A DNA stretch of 64,000 nucleotides, from the NCBI GenBank assembly GCA_035552095.1, contig DASZMA010000062.1:1-64000 (forward strand), read 5' to 3'. Source of the DNA: Bog-473 sp035552095. Its GTDB lineage: Bacteria; Actinomycetota; Acidimicrobiia; Acidimicrobiales; RAAP-2. The translations under genes were made by a program, and so were the position numbers. The notes under the pieces are model-generated. The model was not told the DNA's origin and did not search any database. It was given only the letters and a program-made list of their open reading frames with translations. Each line of letters begins with the position of its first letter. Position 1 is the stretch's first letter. Positions 1 to 9,712 of this stretch are shown one piece after another.

Positions 1-138
1 GCCGAAGTCGGGCACGGTCACCTGGATGTCATTAAGGGGGCGTACCACTCGCCCCAGCTGACCCACCCGGCCGAGTGGCTGACTTCCATTGAGCACCACC
101 TGGCCCACACCGACGTCGGGGCCCACGCCCATGACTGA
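1..138 (+). CDS. C-terminal fragment, probable alpha/beta-hydrolase
   Basis: Only the last 45 codons lie in the window; frame 1 is open from base 1 to TGA at 136-138. The tail contains GAYHSPQLTHPAEW followed by a short helix. This resembles the catalytic-His loop and final helix of alpha/beta-hydrolases (G-x-x-H-S-P-x-x-x-x-P-E). The catalytic Ser and Asp are outside the window, so the family call rests on this segment alone. The stop overlaps the next gene's ATG (131) by 8 bases, so the two are probably co-transcribed. Confidence 0.5.
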   Translation, partial: AEVGHGHLDVIKGAYHSPQLTHPAEWLTSIEHHLAHTDVGAHAHD

Positions 139-1150
139 CTCCTCGACCACCCCGCCCCCGCCCCAAGCCTCCGACCGCATCCCGCTCGCCGGTTCCGACG
201 TCGCCATACCGCCCCTTGGGGTCGGCACCTGGGCCTGGGGGGACAAGGGCACCTGGGGCATGGGCGGCTACGACTCGTCCTACTCCGAGGAGACCATCCT
301 GAGTGCGTGGCAGGCCTGCCTGGAAGCCGGCATCGTCCTCTTCGATACGGCCGAGGTCTACGGCGGCGGCGAGAGCGAGCGCATCATCGGCCGGCTCCTG
401 GCTCAGGATCCGACCGCCCGGGCCAAGGTGACCATCGCCACCAAGTTCATGCCCAGCCCGTGGAAGCTCAACGTCACCTCGGCCCTCGTCTCGGCCGCCC
501 GGGCCTCCCTGGCGCGACTGGGCATTGAGTACATCGACCTGTACCAGATCCACGGGCCCATCTCCCTGCGCAATCACGACGCCCTGGCCGACGCCCTGGC
601 CGCCGCCCACTCCGAGGGACTGGTCAAGGCGGTTGGCGTGTCCAACTATTCGGTCAAGGAGACCAGGTCCATGGACGCTGCCCTGCGCAAGCGGGGCCTG
701 CGCCTGGCCAGCAACCAGATCGAGTTCTCGCTGCTGCGCACCATGCCCGAGCAGGTCGGCCTGCTGGACTGCTGCCGCCAATTGGGCGTGGTCCCGTTGG
801 CCTACTCGCCCATCGGGCAGGGCCGTCTGACCGGCAAGTACTCGGCCGCCAATCCGGTTCCGGGCAAGCGCACGTTCTCGGACCACCCGATGGCCGCGGT
901 GGACAAGGTGGTAGCGGAGCTGCACCGGGTCGGGAAGGTCCACGGCGACCGCACGCCCAGCCAGGTGGCCCTGGCTTGGATCATCGCCAAGGGCGCCGTC
1001 CCCATCCCGGGCGCCAAGAACCGGGATCAGGCCGAGCAGAACGCCGGAGCACTGGGCTGGCGCATGGACGACGACGACCTGGCCGCGCTGGACGCGGTAG
1101 CCCTTTACGGGAAGCGGGGCATCGCCCAGCGCTTCTGGCAGCACGGCTGA
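131..1150 (+). CDS. aldo/keto reductase
   Basis: 339-residue NAD(P)H-dependent carbonyl reductase of the AKR superfamily (TIM barrel). The tetrad is visible: Asp72 and Tyr77 in FDTAEVYGGG, Lys105 in IATKF and His141 in YQIHGP. VKAVGVSNYS follows, and the C-terminal cofactor segment is VPIPGAKNRDQAEQN. An in-frame ATG at 89 exists, but it lies deep in the upstream gene; the ATG at 131 fits the family length and a short operonic overlap. It looks like the plant/cyanobacterial-type AKR group (GVGTWAWGDK near the N-terminus). The physiological substrate cannot be deduced. Confidence 0.9.
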   Translation: MTDSSTTPPPPQASDRIPLAGSDVAIPPLGVGTWAWGDKGTWGMGGYDSSYSEETILSAWQACLEAGIVLFDTAEVYGGGESERIIGRLLAQDPTARAKVTIATKFMPSPWKLNVTSALVSAARASLARLGIEYIDLYQIHGPISLRNHDALADALAAAHSEGLVKAVGVSNYSVKETRSMDAALRKRGLRLASNQIEFSLLRTMPEQVGLLDCCRQLGVVPLAYSPIGQGRLTGKYSAANPVPGKRTFSDHPMAAVDKVVAELHRVGKVHGDRTPSQVALAWIIAKGAVPIPGAKNRDQAEQNAGALGWRMDDDDLAALDAVALYGKRGIAQRFWQHG

Positions 1151-1192
1151 CCTGACCCTGACCTGACCTTGGTCCAGCCGTACCCACAGCGG

Positions 1193-1198
1193 TACGGT
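1193..1198 (+). promoter_or_regulatory. -10 box for leaderless start at 1207
   Basis: TACGGT (TANNNT) ends 8 bases before the ATG at 1207, with no ribosome binding site between. This predicts transcription starting at or next to the start codon. Confidence 0.5.
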
Positions 1199-1206
1199 GG
1201 TCGGGC

Positions 1207-2133
1207 ATGATCGCCCTCCTGGCTGACGCCCCGCTGCCACCGCTGCGGGGCAGCCAGCTCTTCTCGACCCAGTTCGATTTCGTCCCGGTCACCCTGGTCC
1301 TGGTGGCCCTGGTCCTCTACCTGTGGGGGGTTAAGCGGGCCAACCGGCTGCGCCCCCGCCACCCCTGGTCCGGCCTGAGGACGGCGGCGTTCATCGGCGG
1401 GCTGGTGAGCACCGGCATCGGCGTCTTCAGCTTCATCGGCGTCTACGACACCGAGCTGTTCTGGGACCACATGGTGCAGCACCTGATCCTGATCATGGTG
1501 GCCGCTCCGCTCTTCGCCATCTCATCCCCCCTGGAGCTGGCCTGGCGCGCCACCACCGGCACTTCGCACATCGTGGTCACCGAGGCGCTGCGCTCGCGGG
1601 TGGCCAAGGTGCTCGGGCACCCGGGCGTGGCCTTCCTGCTCTACGCCGTGATGATCCCGTTGACCCACCTCACGGTTTGGTACAACTACACGCTCCAGCA
1701 CGAGTCGGTGCACAACGCAGAGCACCTGGTCTTCCTCGGCGTCGGCTATCTCTTCTGGCGCCAGATCTTCGGTTCTGATCCCAACGCCTACCGGATGCAC
1801 CCGGCCCTGCAGTTCGGCTACCTGTTCCTGGCCATTCCCATCGACACCTTCACCGGGCTCTCGCTCAACGGTGCGGTGCACGAGATGTTCCCGGCCTACC
1901 TGGCCCTGCACCGCACCTGGGGGCCCTCGCTGGTCGACGACCTGCACATCGGCGGGGTGCTCATGTGGGTGGGTGGCGACACCCTGATGCTGTGGCCGAT
2001 GATCCCGGTGGCCCTGCGCTGGCTGCACCTGGAGGAACGCCGGGCCGTGCGGGTGGACCGGGAGATCGATGCCGCCGAGGCGGAGGCCGCGGCCCTGTTC
2101 GAGAGATCACTGGACCAGCCCGCCGAACTCTGA
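1207..2133 (+). CDS. ctaG: cytochrome c oxidase assembly protein, CtaG-like (caa3 type)
   Basis: 308-residue polytopic membrane protein of the Caa3_CtaG family (PF09678), which in Bacillus and actinobacteria is tied to copper-dependent assembly of haem-copper oxidases. Visible features are several hydrophobic helices and the family's His-rich helix ends: WDHMVQHLILIMVAAP, VWYNYTLQHESVHNAEHLVFLG, and the C-terminal LHIGGVLMWVGGD. The start is the ATG preceded by a TACGGT box at leaderless distance. It converges on the VKOR gene with a 12-bp gap. The exact oxidase served is unknown; no oxidase genes are in the window. Confidence 0.85.
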   Translation: MIALLADAPLPPLRGSQLFSTQFDFVPVTLVLVALVLYLWGVKRANRLRPRHPWSGLRTAAFIGGLVSTGIGVFSFIGVYDTELFWDHMVQHLILIMVAAPLFAISSPLELAWRATTGTSHIVVTEALRSRVAKVLGHPGVAFLLYAVMIPLTHLTVWYNYTLQHESVHNAEHLVFLGVGYLFWRQIFGSDPNAYRMHPALQFGYLFLAIPIDTFTGLSLNGAVHEMFPAYLALHRTWGPSLVDDLHIGGVLMWVGGDTLMLWPMIPVALRWLHLEERRAVRVDREIDAAEAEAAALFERSLDQPAEL

Positions 2134-2145
2134 CCCCTCCCGTGC

Positions 2146-2610
2146 TCATGACGCGTGCTCAGGGCGCGCCGTGCGGGCGGCCAGGATCACGGCGAACAGC
2201 GCGACCGCGGTGACGTGCACCCCGGTGCACCACAGGCAGATGGCGCCCACCCGGAATAGCTCGACATAGACCAGGTAGAGCACCATGGCCGCCCCCACCC
2301 CGGCCAGCGCCGTCCTCAGGCGCTCTACCCACGGCGACCCGGACGCCCAGGCCGCGGGCACGGTCAGCACGCTCATGGCCGTGGCCCAGACCAGGCCCAG
2401 CACGGCCACCGGGACGCCCAAGACCACCGACCAGCTGCTGGTGGTGACCAGGGTGCAGTTGACCACCCCCGAGTCCGGGCAGGCCAGCGCCGTGGGGTCG
2501 GTGTAGTGCGTCAAGGTCAGGTACGCCGCCAGGGCCACCGCCAGCAGCGACAGCCCGAGCGACGACCATTGGACCCAACGGGTCATCCACCGCGTCCGCG
2601 GCGTTGCCAT
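2146..2610 (-). CDS. vitamin K epoxide reductase family protein (VKOR)
   Basis: 154-residue membrane protein with four or five helices. VKOR homologues reoxidise a periplasmic thioredoxin-like partner using quinone, driving disulfide formation in many actinobacteria that lack DsbB. The two cysteine pairs are present: Cys44/Cys52 in the loop CPDSGVVNC and the active-site Cys125-L-W-Cys128 in GAICLWCTG. The ATG at 2610 lies one base after the stop of the upstream DUF929 gene (TGA C ATG), so translation is probably coupled. The thioredoxin-fold DUF929 protein is the obvious partner. Confidence 0.9.
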   Translation of the reverse strand: MATPRTRWMTRWVQWSSLGLSLLAVALAAYLTLTHYTDPTALACPDSGVVNCTLVTTSSWSVVLGVPVAVLGLVWATAMSVLTVPAAWASGSPWVERLRTALAGVGAAMVLYLVYVELFRVGAICLWCTGVHVTAVALFAVILAARTARPEHAS

Positions 2611-2611
2611 G

Positions 2612-3574
2612 TCAGGACCCCAGCTTCTGGGCGATGGCGGCGATGGTGGGGGAGTTGCACACACTGGCCGGCTGGTTGCCGGTGATGGCACAGATGCTGG
2701 CGGTGATCTGGTTGGCCGTCCCGTCAATGGCGGTCGCCACGACGCTCGACGGGTTATCGAGGTCGCGGGCGATGGCGCTCATGCTCAGTCCTTGGAGGAT
2801 CTCGGGGCTGAAGCTGGCTCCAATGACCACGTACTTGTTCCCGATATCGAGGAAGGGGATGCTCCCGGGGTCCGAGGTGTACGGCGCCGCGTCGAACGTG
2901 GTCAAGAGGGAGTTCTCGGCCGCGGTCGGCGTCTGCAGGGTGGCGTAGCTGTTACCGGCGGGCTGGTTGGTCTCCTCCTCGACCGGATTGAAGTCCAGGT
3001 ACGGGCTGGTGTACGTCGAGCCGTAGAAGCTGAACGTCGCCGTGTCGGGGTAGACGTCGGTGCTCGAGGAATGGGTGGCCGACAGACCGCTGAAGGTCCC
3101 GAAACGCGAGAGCGCCTCCACCAGGGCCCACCGCTCGGCGGCACAGAACGGGCAGTACTCGGCCCCGATGTAGACGATCTCCGGCTTGCCGTCGCTCGCC
3201 GTGAGGGCGGCCTGGTTGCCCGAGACCCGGGTCGGGGCGGTCAGCGCGCTCGGATCGTCGACGGTGGCCAGGGTTGAGGCGCTGACCGAGGTGACGGCGG
3301 CGAGCACACCGGCGGGCAGCGCGGACGTGCCGGTGCTGGTGGCGGTTTTGGCCGGAGTGACCCCGGGCGCCAGCGTGGACGCCGCCGGGGAGGCCGATCC
3401 ACCGGTGGCCTTAATGACGACCAGGGTGACGATGATCAGTAGGACCAGGGCCACGGGCAGCAGGTTGAATAGCAGCGGGTGTTGCGCCCGCCATCCGGCC
3501 AGGCCGGAACTGGTGGGCGCTACGGAGCGGTTGGGGCGCGCCGGGCGCGCCGTCCCGCGGTGGGACTTCGACAT
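2612..3574 (-). CDS. DUF929 family membrane-anchored thioredoxin-fold protein
   Basis: 320 residues: a basic cytoplasmic N-terminus, one membrane helix at about 34-54, an Ala/Ser/Thr-rich linker, then a DUF929 (PF06053) domain. The redox motif is EYCPFCAAERWAL (Cys141-P-F-Cys144). Placed directly before VKOR it most likely acts as the extracytoplasmic disulfide oxidase that VKOR recharges; that role is inference from context and the CPFC motif. Start ATG 3574 has a good ribosome binding site (AAGGAG, 7-base spacing on the minus strand), so this mRNA is led, unlike many neighbours. Confidence 0.85.
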   Translation of the reverse strand: MSKSHRGTARPARPNRSVAPTSSGLAGWRAQHPLLFNLLPVALVLLIIVTLVVIKATGGSASPAASTLAPGVTPAKTATSTGTSALPAGVLAAVTSVSASTLATVDDPSALTAPTRVSGNQAALTASDGKPEIVYIGAEYCPFCAAERWALVEALSRFGTFSGLSATHSSSTDVYPDTATFSFYGSTYTSPYLDFNPVEEETNQPAGNSYATLQTPTAAENSLLTTFDAAPYTSDPGSIPFLDIGNKYVVIGASFSPEILQGLSMSAIARDLDNPSSVVATAIDGTANQITASICAITGNQPASVCNSPTIAAIAQKLGS

Positions 3575-3637
3575 GAGAGTTCTCCTTGGTAGGTCGGGGC
3601 GGCGCGGTGGGCCGGCCCCGAATCGTTCGATGGGCGA

Positions 3638-3655
3638 CGGCCACGTTGGTGGCCG
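3638..3655 (-). terminator. short GC-rich hairpin downstream of 3663 gene
   Basis: CGGCCAC / GTGGCCG, 7 bp with a 4-base loop, 8 bases beyond the stop of the minus-strand gene ending at 3663. No T-run follows, so termination is only suggested. Confidence 0.3.
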
Positions 3656-3662
3656 ACCGCGT

Positions 3663-4019
3663 TCAGATCAGGTCGAACGGGGAGAACTGCGGGGGGTGGA
3701 ACAAGCGCGTGGCTGCGCCACGGGCCAGCGCTGGGGTAGACGAACGGAACCGCCTGGTCAGGCGAACAGCGGCGAAGGCGGCCACGCCCCCTATGAGGGC
3801 GCCGAGAGCGGCGATGGTCAGGCTGGGGGCGGCCGGCGCCGGCGCTCCCTTGCCGCAGACCGCGTCCATACAGCCCGGCAACACCGTCGGCTCTTCCGCC
3901 AGCTGGGCCATCGGGCTGACCGGAACCTGCGCTCCCGAGCTGAGCAACCGCGGCATGAAGCCAGCACCCACGGTGGCGGCCGTGACCACCACGAGAATCC
4001 AGCGCCAGCGGCGTGACAT
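3663..4019 (-). CDS. small two-helix membrane protein, unknown function
   Basis: 118 residues with a hydrophobic N-terminal segment (8-25), a second helix at about 67-86 and the loop GCMDAVCGKG between them (Cys50, Cys55). The C-terminus is FHPPQFSPFDLI. I do not recognise the family. Its position 88 bp upstream of the DUF929-VKOR pair on the same strand, and the cysteine pair on the likely outer face, suggest an envelope redox or metal-related role, but that is speculation. Start ATG 4019 was chosen because the upstream extension is Arg/Pro-rich with no family-like features. Confidence 0.65.
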   Translation of the reverse strand: MSRRWRWILVVVTAATVGAGFMPRLLSSGAQVPVSPMAQLAEEPTVLPGCMDAVCGKGAPAPAAPSLTIAALGALIGGVAAFAAVRLTRRFRSSTPALARGAATRLFHPPQFSPFDLI

Positions 4020-4116
4020 GCCCAAAAGGTTAATGGCGCTCCTCGCCGAATTGGTCTCGCGCCGCCGGACCGGGCCGTGCGCCGGGCCGTCCCAAGCGCC
4101 GGCCGGGTGCCGCCGA

Positions 4117-4122
4117 TAGCGT
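4117..4122 (+). promoter_or_regulatory. -10 box for leaderless start at 4130
   Basis: TAGCGT followed by exactly 7 bases and the ATG at 4130. Confidence 0.5.
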
Positions 4123-4129
4123 TTGGCCC

Positions 4130-5392
4130 ATGTCGAGAATACGCAAGGTGCTCCTTTCCATGGCCGGTCTGATCGCCCCATTGGCGGTGGGGGTCGCTCC
4201 GGGGACCGCCGGCGCGGCCGCAGCCCCGCTCAACAGTGCCTACGTGGAAGTGTTCTCGGGCGGCAACCTGTCGGCCACCAGCCAATTCGATATTCAGAGC
4301 GCCGACCAGTCGAATGGCCAAATCAGCCTGCAGGGGACGAATGGGAATTCGAACCAGCAGATGTCTCTCTTCATCACGCCGCCCGGTTCGCAAACATTGG
4401 CGGCCGGGAGTGAGTACGACACCGACAGCGGCACCACCATGGCCATCTCGGTGCCGGGGACGCCCGGCTGCAGCGCCGGCAACAACAACAGCTCGGTGTT
4501 CATTGACCAGGCCACGTACGACGACGCCGGGCAGCCCACTTCCCTCGGCATTGAGTTCGATGTCGACTGCACATTCTCCGGTCGCGATCTCGAGTATGTC
4601 GGGACAGCTGCCTTCGACCTGACGCCGACCACTCCGGGCCAGGGCTATTACATCTACGAGAGTGACGGCACCCTGAGTGCGTTCGGCAACGACTCCTACT
4701 TGAACTACCTGGGCGATTTGAGCACGACCAACTTGAACCAGCCCATTGTCGGCATGGCCACCACGGCCGACGGTGCCGGTTACTGGATGGTGGCCACCGA
4801 CGGCGGCATCTTCGCCTTCGGCGATGCCGCGTTCCATGGCTCGACCGGCGCTCTCCGCCTGAACAAGCCGATCGTCGGCATGGCCGCCACCCCCGATGGG
4901 GGCGGTTACTGGCTGGTGGCTTCCGACGGGGGCATCTTCGCCTTCGGCGACGCCCCGTTTTACGGGTCGACCGGCGGGATCCATCTCAACCAGCCCATCG
5001 TGGGCATGACGCCGACGGCGGATGGGAAGGGTTACTGGCTGGTGGCCTCCGACGGCGGCATCTTCAGTTTTGGTGATGCCGCCTTCCATGGTTCAACCGG
5101 GGCCCTCCATCTCAACCAGCCCATCGTGGGCATGGCGGCCACGCCTGACGGCGGCGGCTACTGGATGGTGGCCTCTGACGGAGGGATATTCAGTTTCGGC
5201 GACGCCCCGTTTTACGGGTCGACCGGCGCACTCCAGCTGAACCAACCCATCGTTGGCATGACCCCCACCCCCGACGGTGGGGGCTACACGTTCACGGCAG
5301 CTGATGGTGGCGTCTTCAATTTCGGTGATGCGCGGTTCTACGGGAGTCTCGGCGGCCTAGGCCTCGACGACATCGTGGGCATCACCCATTGA
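4130..5392 (+). CDS. secreted repeat protein with 42-residue GYWLVASDGG repeats
   Basis: 420 residues. Residues 1-31 form a Sec signal peptide (RIRK, hydrophobic core, ending near AGAAAA). Residues 32-170 are a Ser/Thr/Asn-rich beta domain with two Cys. From residue 172 there are six tandem units (172, 217, 259, 301, 343, 385) of the type GYWLVASDGGIFSFGDAPF, then YGSTGALHLNQPIVGM. The first and last units are the most divergent. Such repeats occur in secreted actinobacterial proteins and probably form a beta-propeller or solenoid; the ligand is unknown. The 3' end overlaps the convergent VOC gene by 11 bp. Confidence 0.85.
   Translation: MSRIRKVLLSMAGLIAPLAVGVAPGTAGAAAAPLNSAYVEVFSGGNLSATSQFDIQSADQSNGQISLQGTNGNSNQQMSLFITPPGSQTLAAGSEYDTDSGTTMAISVPGTPGCSAGNNNSSVFIDQATYDDAGQPTSLGIEFDVDCTFSGRDLEYVGTAAFDLTPTTPGQGYYIYESDGTLSAFGNDSYLNYLGDLSTTNLNQPIVGMATTADGAGYWMVATDGGIFAFGDAAFHGSTGALRLNKPIVGMAATPDGGGYWLVASDGGIFAFGDAPFYGSTGGIHLNQPIVGMTPTADGKGYWLVASDGGIFSFGDAAFHGSTGALHLNQPIVGMAATPDGGGYWMVASDGGIFSFGDAPFYGSTGALQLNQPIVGMTPTPDGGGYTFTAADGGVFNFGDARFYGSLGGLGLDDIVGITH
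4643..5380 (+). repeat. coding tandem repeat, 126-bp period
   Basis: Period measured directly: the GGT-TAC of successive GYW codons lies at 4778 and 4904, exactly 126 bp apart. Inner units share long identical stretches, so recent unit duplication or gene conversion is likely. The repeat stays in frame throughout. Confidence 0.85.
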
Positions 5393-5822
5393 GGTCCATC
5401 AGCTCGACCCGCACCCCGTCGGGATCGGTGCAGTAGACGAACTCAAGCGGTGTTCCGCCGAAGTCGATGGTGGTCCGGCTGGACGCCACCACGGTGCCGC
5501 CGAGCTCGACCACCTTGGCCGCCACCGCCTCGACGTCGGCCACCCGGAAGGACAGGTGGGTCAGGCCGAGCTGGTTGACGGCCCGTCGCACCTTGTCGCC
5601 GAAGGGCGTGGGTTCGGAGAAGGCCAGCAGCTCAATGGCCACCGTCCCCTTCCGGATGAACTGGGAGGTCACCGAGACGTCGGGCAGGTCCATCAACTGG
5701 GCGAATTCAGACCCGATGACGTGGGATTCGGCCTTCTCGAAGCCGAGGGCGTCGCAGTAGAAGCGCAGGGAGGTATCGAGGTCGCTGACGCAGATGCCGA
5801 AGTGGGAGAAGGTCGGTTCCAT
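5382..5822 (-). CDS. VOC-family protein (glyoxalase/bleomycin-resistance fold)
   Basis: 146 residues with two beta-alpha-beta-beta-beta units. Candidate metal ligands are His in TFSHFGICV, Glu in AIELLAF, His in LTHLSFRV and Glu in VRVELMDL, the usual H/E/H/E set. It is transcribed divergently from the acyl-CoA mutase large subunit with only 46 bp between, which makes methylmalonyl-CoA epimerase tempting. However, the sequence is closer to generic glyoxalase-like proteins than to classical epimerases. Start ATG 5822 is chosen because upstream codons run into the mutase promoter region. Confidence 0.8.
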   Translation of the reverse strand: MEPTFSHFGICVSDLDTSLRFYCDALGFEKAESHVIGSEFAQLMDLPDVSVTSQFIRKGTVAIELLAFSEPTPFGDKVRRAVNQLGLTHLSFRVADVEAVAAKVVELGGTVVASSRTTIDFGGTPLEFVYCTDPDGVRVELMDLNG

Positions 5823-5855
5823 GGGCCCAGTCTGGCCTCCCCGCCCCCACGTCCG

Positions 5856-5861
5856 TAGTGT
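5856..5861 (+). promoter_or_regulatory. -10 box for leaderless GTG at 5869
   Basis: TAGTGT, 7 bases, then GTG 5869. It decides the start of the mutase gene; the in-frame ATG at 5794 would overlap the divergent gene. Confidence 0.5.
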
Positions 5862-5868
5862 CAGAGTC

Positions 5869-7467
<1,599 letters not shown>

Positions 7468-7469
7468 GG

Positions 7470-7916
7470 ATGGCCCGCCCACCCGTGAGTCGATCCTCGG
7501 TCCGGCCCCGGGGCCAGCGCATGGCGCGGCTCAGGCCGATTGGTCTCCTGTGTGATGTCGTCGTCGTTCTCCTCTTCGTCGGCATCGGCCGGTCGAACCA
7601 CCACCACGGGCTACGCCTCGGGGGCTTCGTCTCGACCACGTGGCCGTTCGCCATCGGACTCGGCCTCGGGTGGCTGGTCGTCACCGTCTGGCCTGGCGCG
7701 GCACCCGGTGGCGGATCATCCGTGAAGGGCGGGATGGTGGTCACCGTCACGACCGTGGCGGTGGGAATGATCCTGCGGGTCTGGGCCGGACAGGGCACGG
7801 CCGTCGCCTTTGTCATTGTCGCTCTGGTCTTTCTCGGCGCGACCATGACCGGCTGGCGCTTCCTGATGGCGCACGTCAACCGGAGGAAGCCGGCCAAGGC
7901 CGGGTCCCCTCAGTAG
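7470..7916 (+). CDS. DUF3054 membrane protein
   Basis: 148 residues with four predicted helices and typical DUF3054 (PF11255) features: DVVVVLLFVGIGR near the N-terminus, STTWPFAIGLGLGWL, and AVGMILRVWAGQGTAVAFVI. Function unknown in the family. The ATG at 7470 is 2 bases past the mutase stop; ATG 7521 is an alternative that removes a basic 17-residue leader. The 3' end overlaps the convergent GGT-family gene by 7 bp. Confidence 0.8.
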   Translation: MARPPVSRSSVRPRGQRMARLRPIGLLCDVVVVLLFVGIGRSNHHHGLRLGGFVSTTWPFAIGLGLGWLVVTVWPGAAPGGGSSVKGGMVVTVTTVAVGMILRVWAGQGTAVAFVIVALVFLGATMTGWRFLMAHVNRRKPAKAGSPQ

Positions 7917-9523
7917 GCCAGGGCGATCGACTCCCGCCGCCAGTCGGCGGCACTCATCAAGGCCCCTGAGGTGTGGTCGATGGCGATGGCCTGGCCCGAT
8001 CCGAACAGTTCGTCAATGACCCGGACCTGGTGGCCGCGTGCCTCGAGTTCCTGGCGGAGGGCCGGGTCGACCGGACCGTATAGGGCTTCGAAATCGATCG
8101 AGGCTTGGTCAGACGACCCGAGGAAGCGGGGAGCGTCGACGGCCTGCTGAATATTGAGACCGAAGTCCATGACGTTGACCATCATCTGGCGCACGGTCTC
8201 GACCCGCGTTCTGCCTCCGGGACTCCCGACGATCAGGCTGAGTTGTCCGTCCCCGTCGAAGACCATCCCCAGGCACGGGTTCTGTTCGATGCGCCCACCG
8301 GGAATGATCCGGTTGGCTCCGACACCGTGGGCATAGGCAAAGTAGAGGCTGCTGTTGGCCATGATCCCCGTTGGGCCGGCCACCGCTGCGGTGCCGAAGA
8401 GGGTTCCCACCGTCTGCATGAGGTGAACGGCATTGCCCTCATCGTCCACCACCGCCAGCGTGATGGTGTCCTCCTGCGATGGGATCAAGGTGCGGACCGC
8501 CGAAGCCGTCGACCCGATCCGGGAGCGCATGTCGGCGACATGCTCGGCCGAAAGCATCCAATTGATCACCGCGGGATCGACCTTGTCGCCGAGGTACTGG
8601 ACTCGATCGGCACTGACGTGCTTGGCCGATTCGACGCTGGTGTGCAGGTAGTCAGGATCGAGCGGTCCATTGAACGGCCCGTACGAGTCCAGCAGCTGTA
8701 AGCCGGAGGCGAACGAGACGTCCCCGAAGGGGGCGGGGGCGGACAGGACCAGGTGATCGCGGAACCCGACGGATAAGGGCTGGTGCCAACTGGGCCGGTA
8801 GCCGGCCAGGTCCTCCCCTGTGAGTACGCCGCCGTGCTGCTGATAGAACGCAACCAGGGCACCGGCGGTCTCACCCTGGGTCACTTCTTGGGCCCCGTTG
8901 CGAGCGATGCGCTCGAGGGTGGTGGCCAGGTCGCGCTGGAGGAGGCGGTCGCCCGTTTGGAGTGGGCGGCCATTCGGCAGGAAGACCTGCGCACTGGCCG
9001 GCCATCGCCCGAGGCGGGTGGCGTTGTTGACCAGATGCCCGTGCAGTAGCTGTGAGACGGGAAATCCGTCGGAGGCCAGCGCGATGGCGGGTGCCAGCAC
9101 CCGGCCCAGCGTCCATCGCCCTTTCTGCGAGAGAAGCTCCTCCCAGCCGGCGACGACGCCGGGCACCAGGCTCCCCAGTAGGGACCCGCCCGTCCGCTCC
9201 AACTGTCGCCAGTCGACGATTCCCGCGGCATCCGGCTGGAAAGAGGCTGGGTCGAGACCGGCCGGAACGGACCCGTGGAACTGCAGCACGGAAGTACGAC
9301 CGGCGGCCCGTTCGTAGACGGTGGCCCAGCCCACGCCCCCGATGCTGCTCGAGAAGGGCTGCACGACAGCGCTCACGGCGGCCGCGGCCACCGCAGCATC
9401 TACCGCGTTCCCACCGGCGCGCAACACCTCGATCGCCGCCTGCGAGGCGAGGAGGTGTGGGGCCGACACGGCCCCGCGGAAACCCAGTGCCATTGGACGG
9501 GTCTGGAATGGTGAAGTGCTCAC
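7910..9523 (-). CDS. gamma-glutamyltransferase-family Ntn hydrolase
   Basis: 537-residue proenzyme of the GGT superfamily, which self-cleaves before a catalytic Thr. The likely nucleophile is Thr353 in EDTITLAVVDDEGNAV, aligned with the TTHYSVVD site of GGT. The N-terminal GNAVDAAVAAAAVSAVVQP and C-terminal VGSPGGRTRVETVRQM are family signatures. There is no signal peptide, so it is cytosolic, unlike classical periplasmic GGT. Cytosolic relatives include oxamate amidohydrolase of allantoin catabolism. It is divergent from an allophanate-hydrolase-like gene, which favours an amide substrate over glutathione; that is inference. Start is GTG 9523. Confidence 0.85.
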   Translation of the reverse strand: MSTSPFQTRPMALGFRGAVSAPHLLASQAAIEVLRAGGNAVDAAVAAAAVSAVVQPFSSSIGGVGWATVYERAAGRTSVLQFHGSVPAGLDPASFQPDAAGIVDWRQLERTGGSLLGSLVPGVVAGWEELLSQKGRWTLGRVLAPAIALASDGFPVSQLLHGHLVNNATRLGRWPASAQVFLPNGRPLQTGDRLLQRDLATTLERIARNGAQEVTQGETAGALVAFYQQHGGVLTGEDLAGYRPSWHQPLSVGFRDHLVLSAPAPFGDVSFASGLQLLDSYGPFNGPLDPDYLHTSVESAKHVSADRVQYLGDKVDPAVINWMLSAEHVADMRSRIGSTASAVRTLIPSQEDTITLAVVDDEGNAVHLMQTVGTLFGTAAVAGPTGIMANSSLYFAYAHGVGANRIIPGGRIEQNPCLGMVFDGDGQLSLIVGSPGGRTRVETVRQMMVNVMDFGLNIQQAVDAPRFLGSSDQASIDFEALYGPVDPALRQELEARGHQVRVIDELFGSGQAIAIDHTSGALMSAADWRRESIALAY

Positions 9524-9699
9524 CGATTGGCGTACCGACGTCCGTCCATCATGAGCCCATACTGTCGCGTCGCCGGCCGGCCCCGGGCCATTCGGGGAAA
9601 AGGAAATCGGCCACCAGCGGTGCTGGCGACCGCAATGACTCGTTGCTCGGTGGATTCAGCTGTGCCGGCAACTCGCCGAAGACGATGTCGAGCAGTGTT

Positions 9700-9705
9700 T
9701 ATGCT
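9700..9705 (+). promoter_or_regulatory. -10 box for leaderless GTG at 9713
   Basis: TATGCT then 7 bases then GTG 9713. It supports GTG 9713 over the ATG at 9701, which lies inside the box itself. Confidence 0.55.
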
Positions 9706-9712
9706 GGCACGC

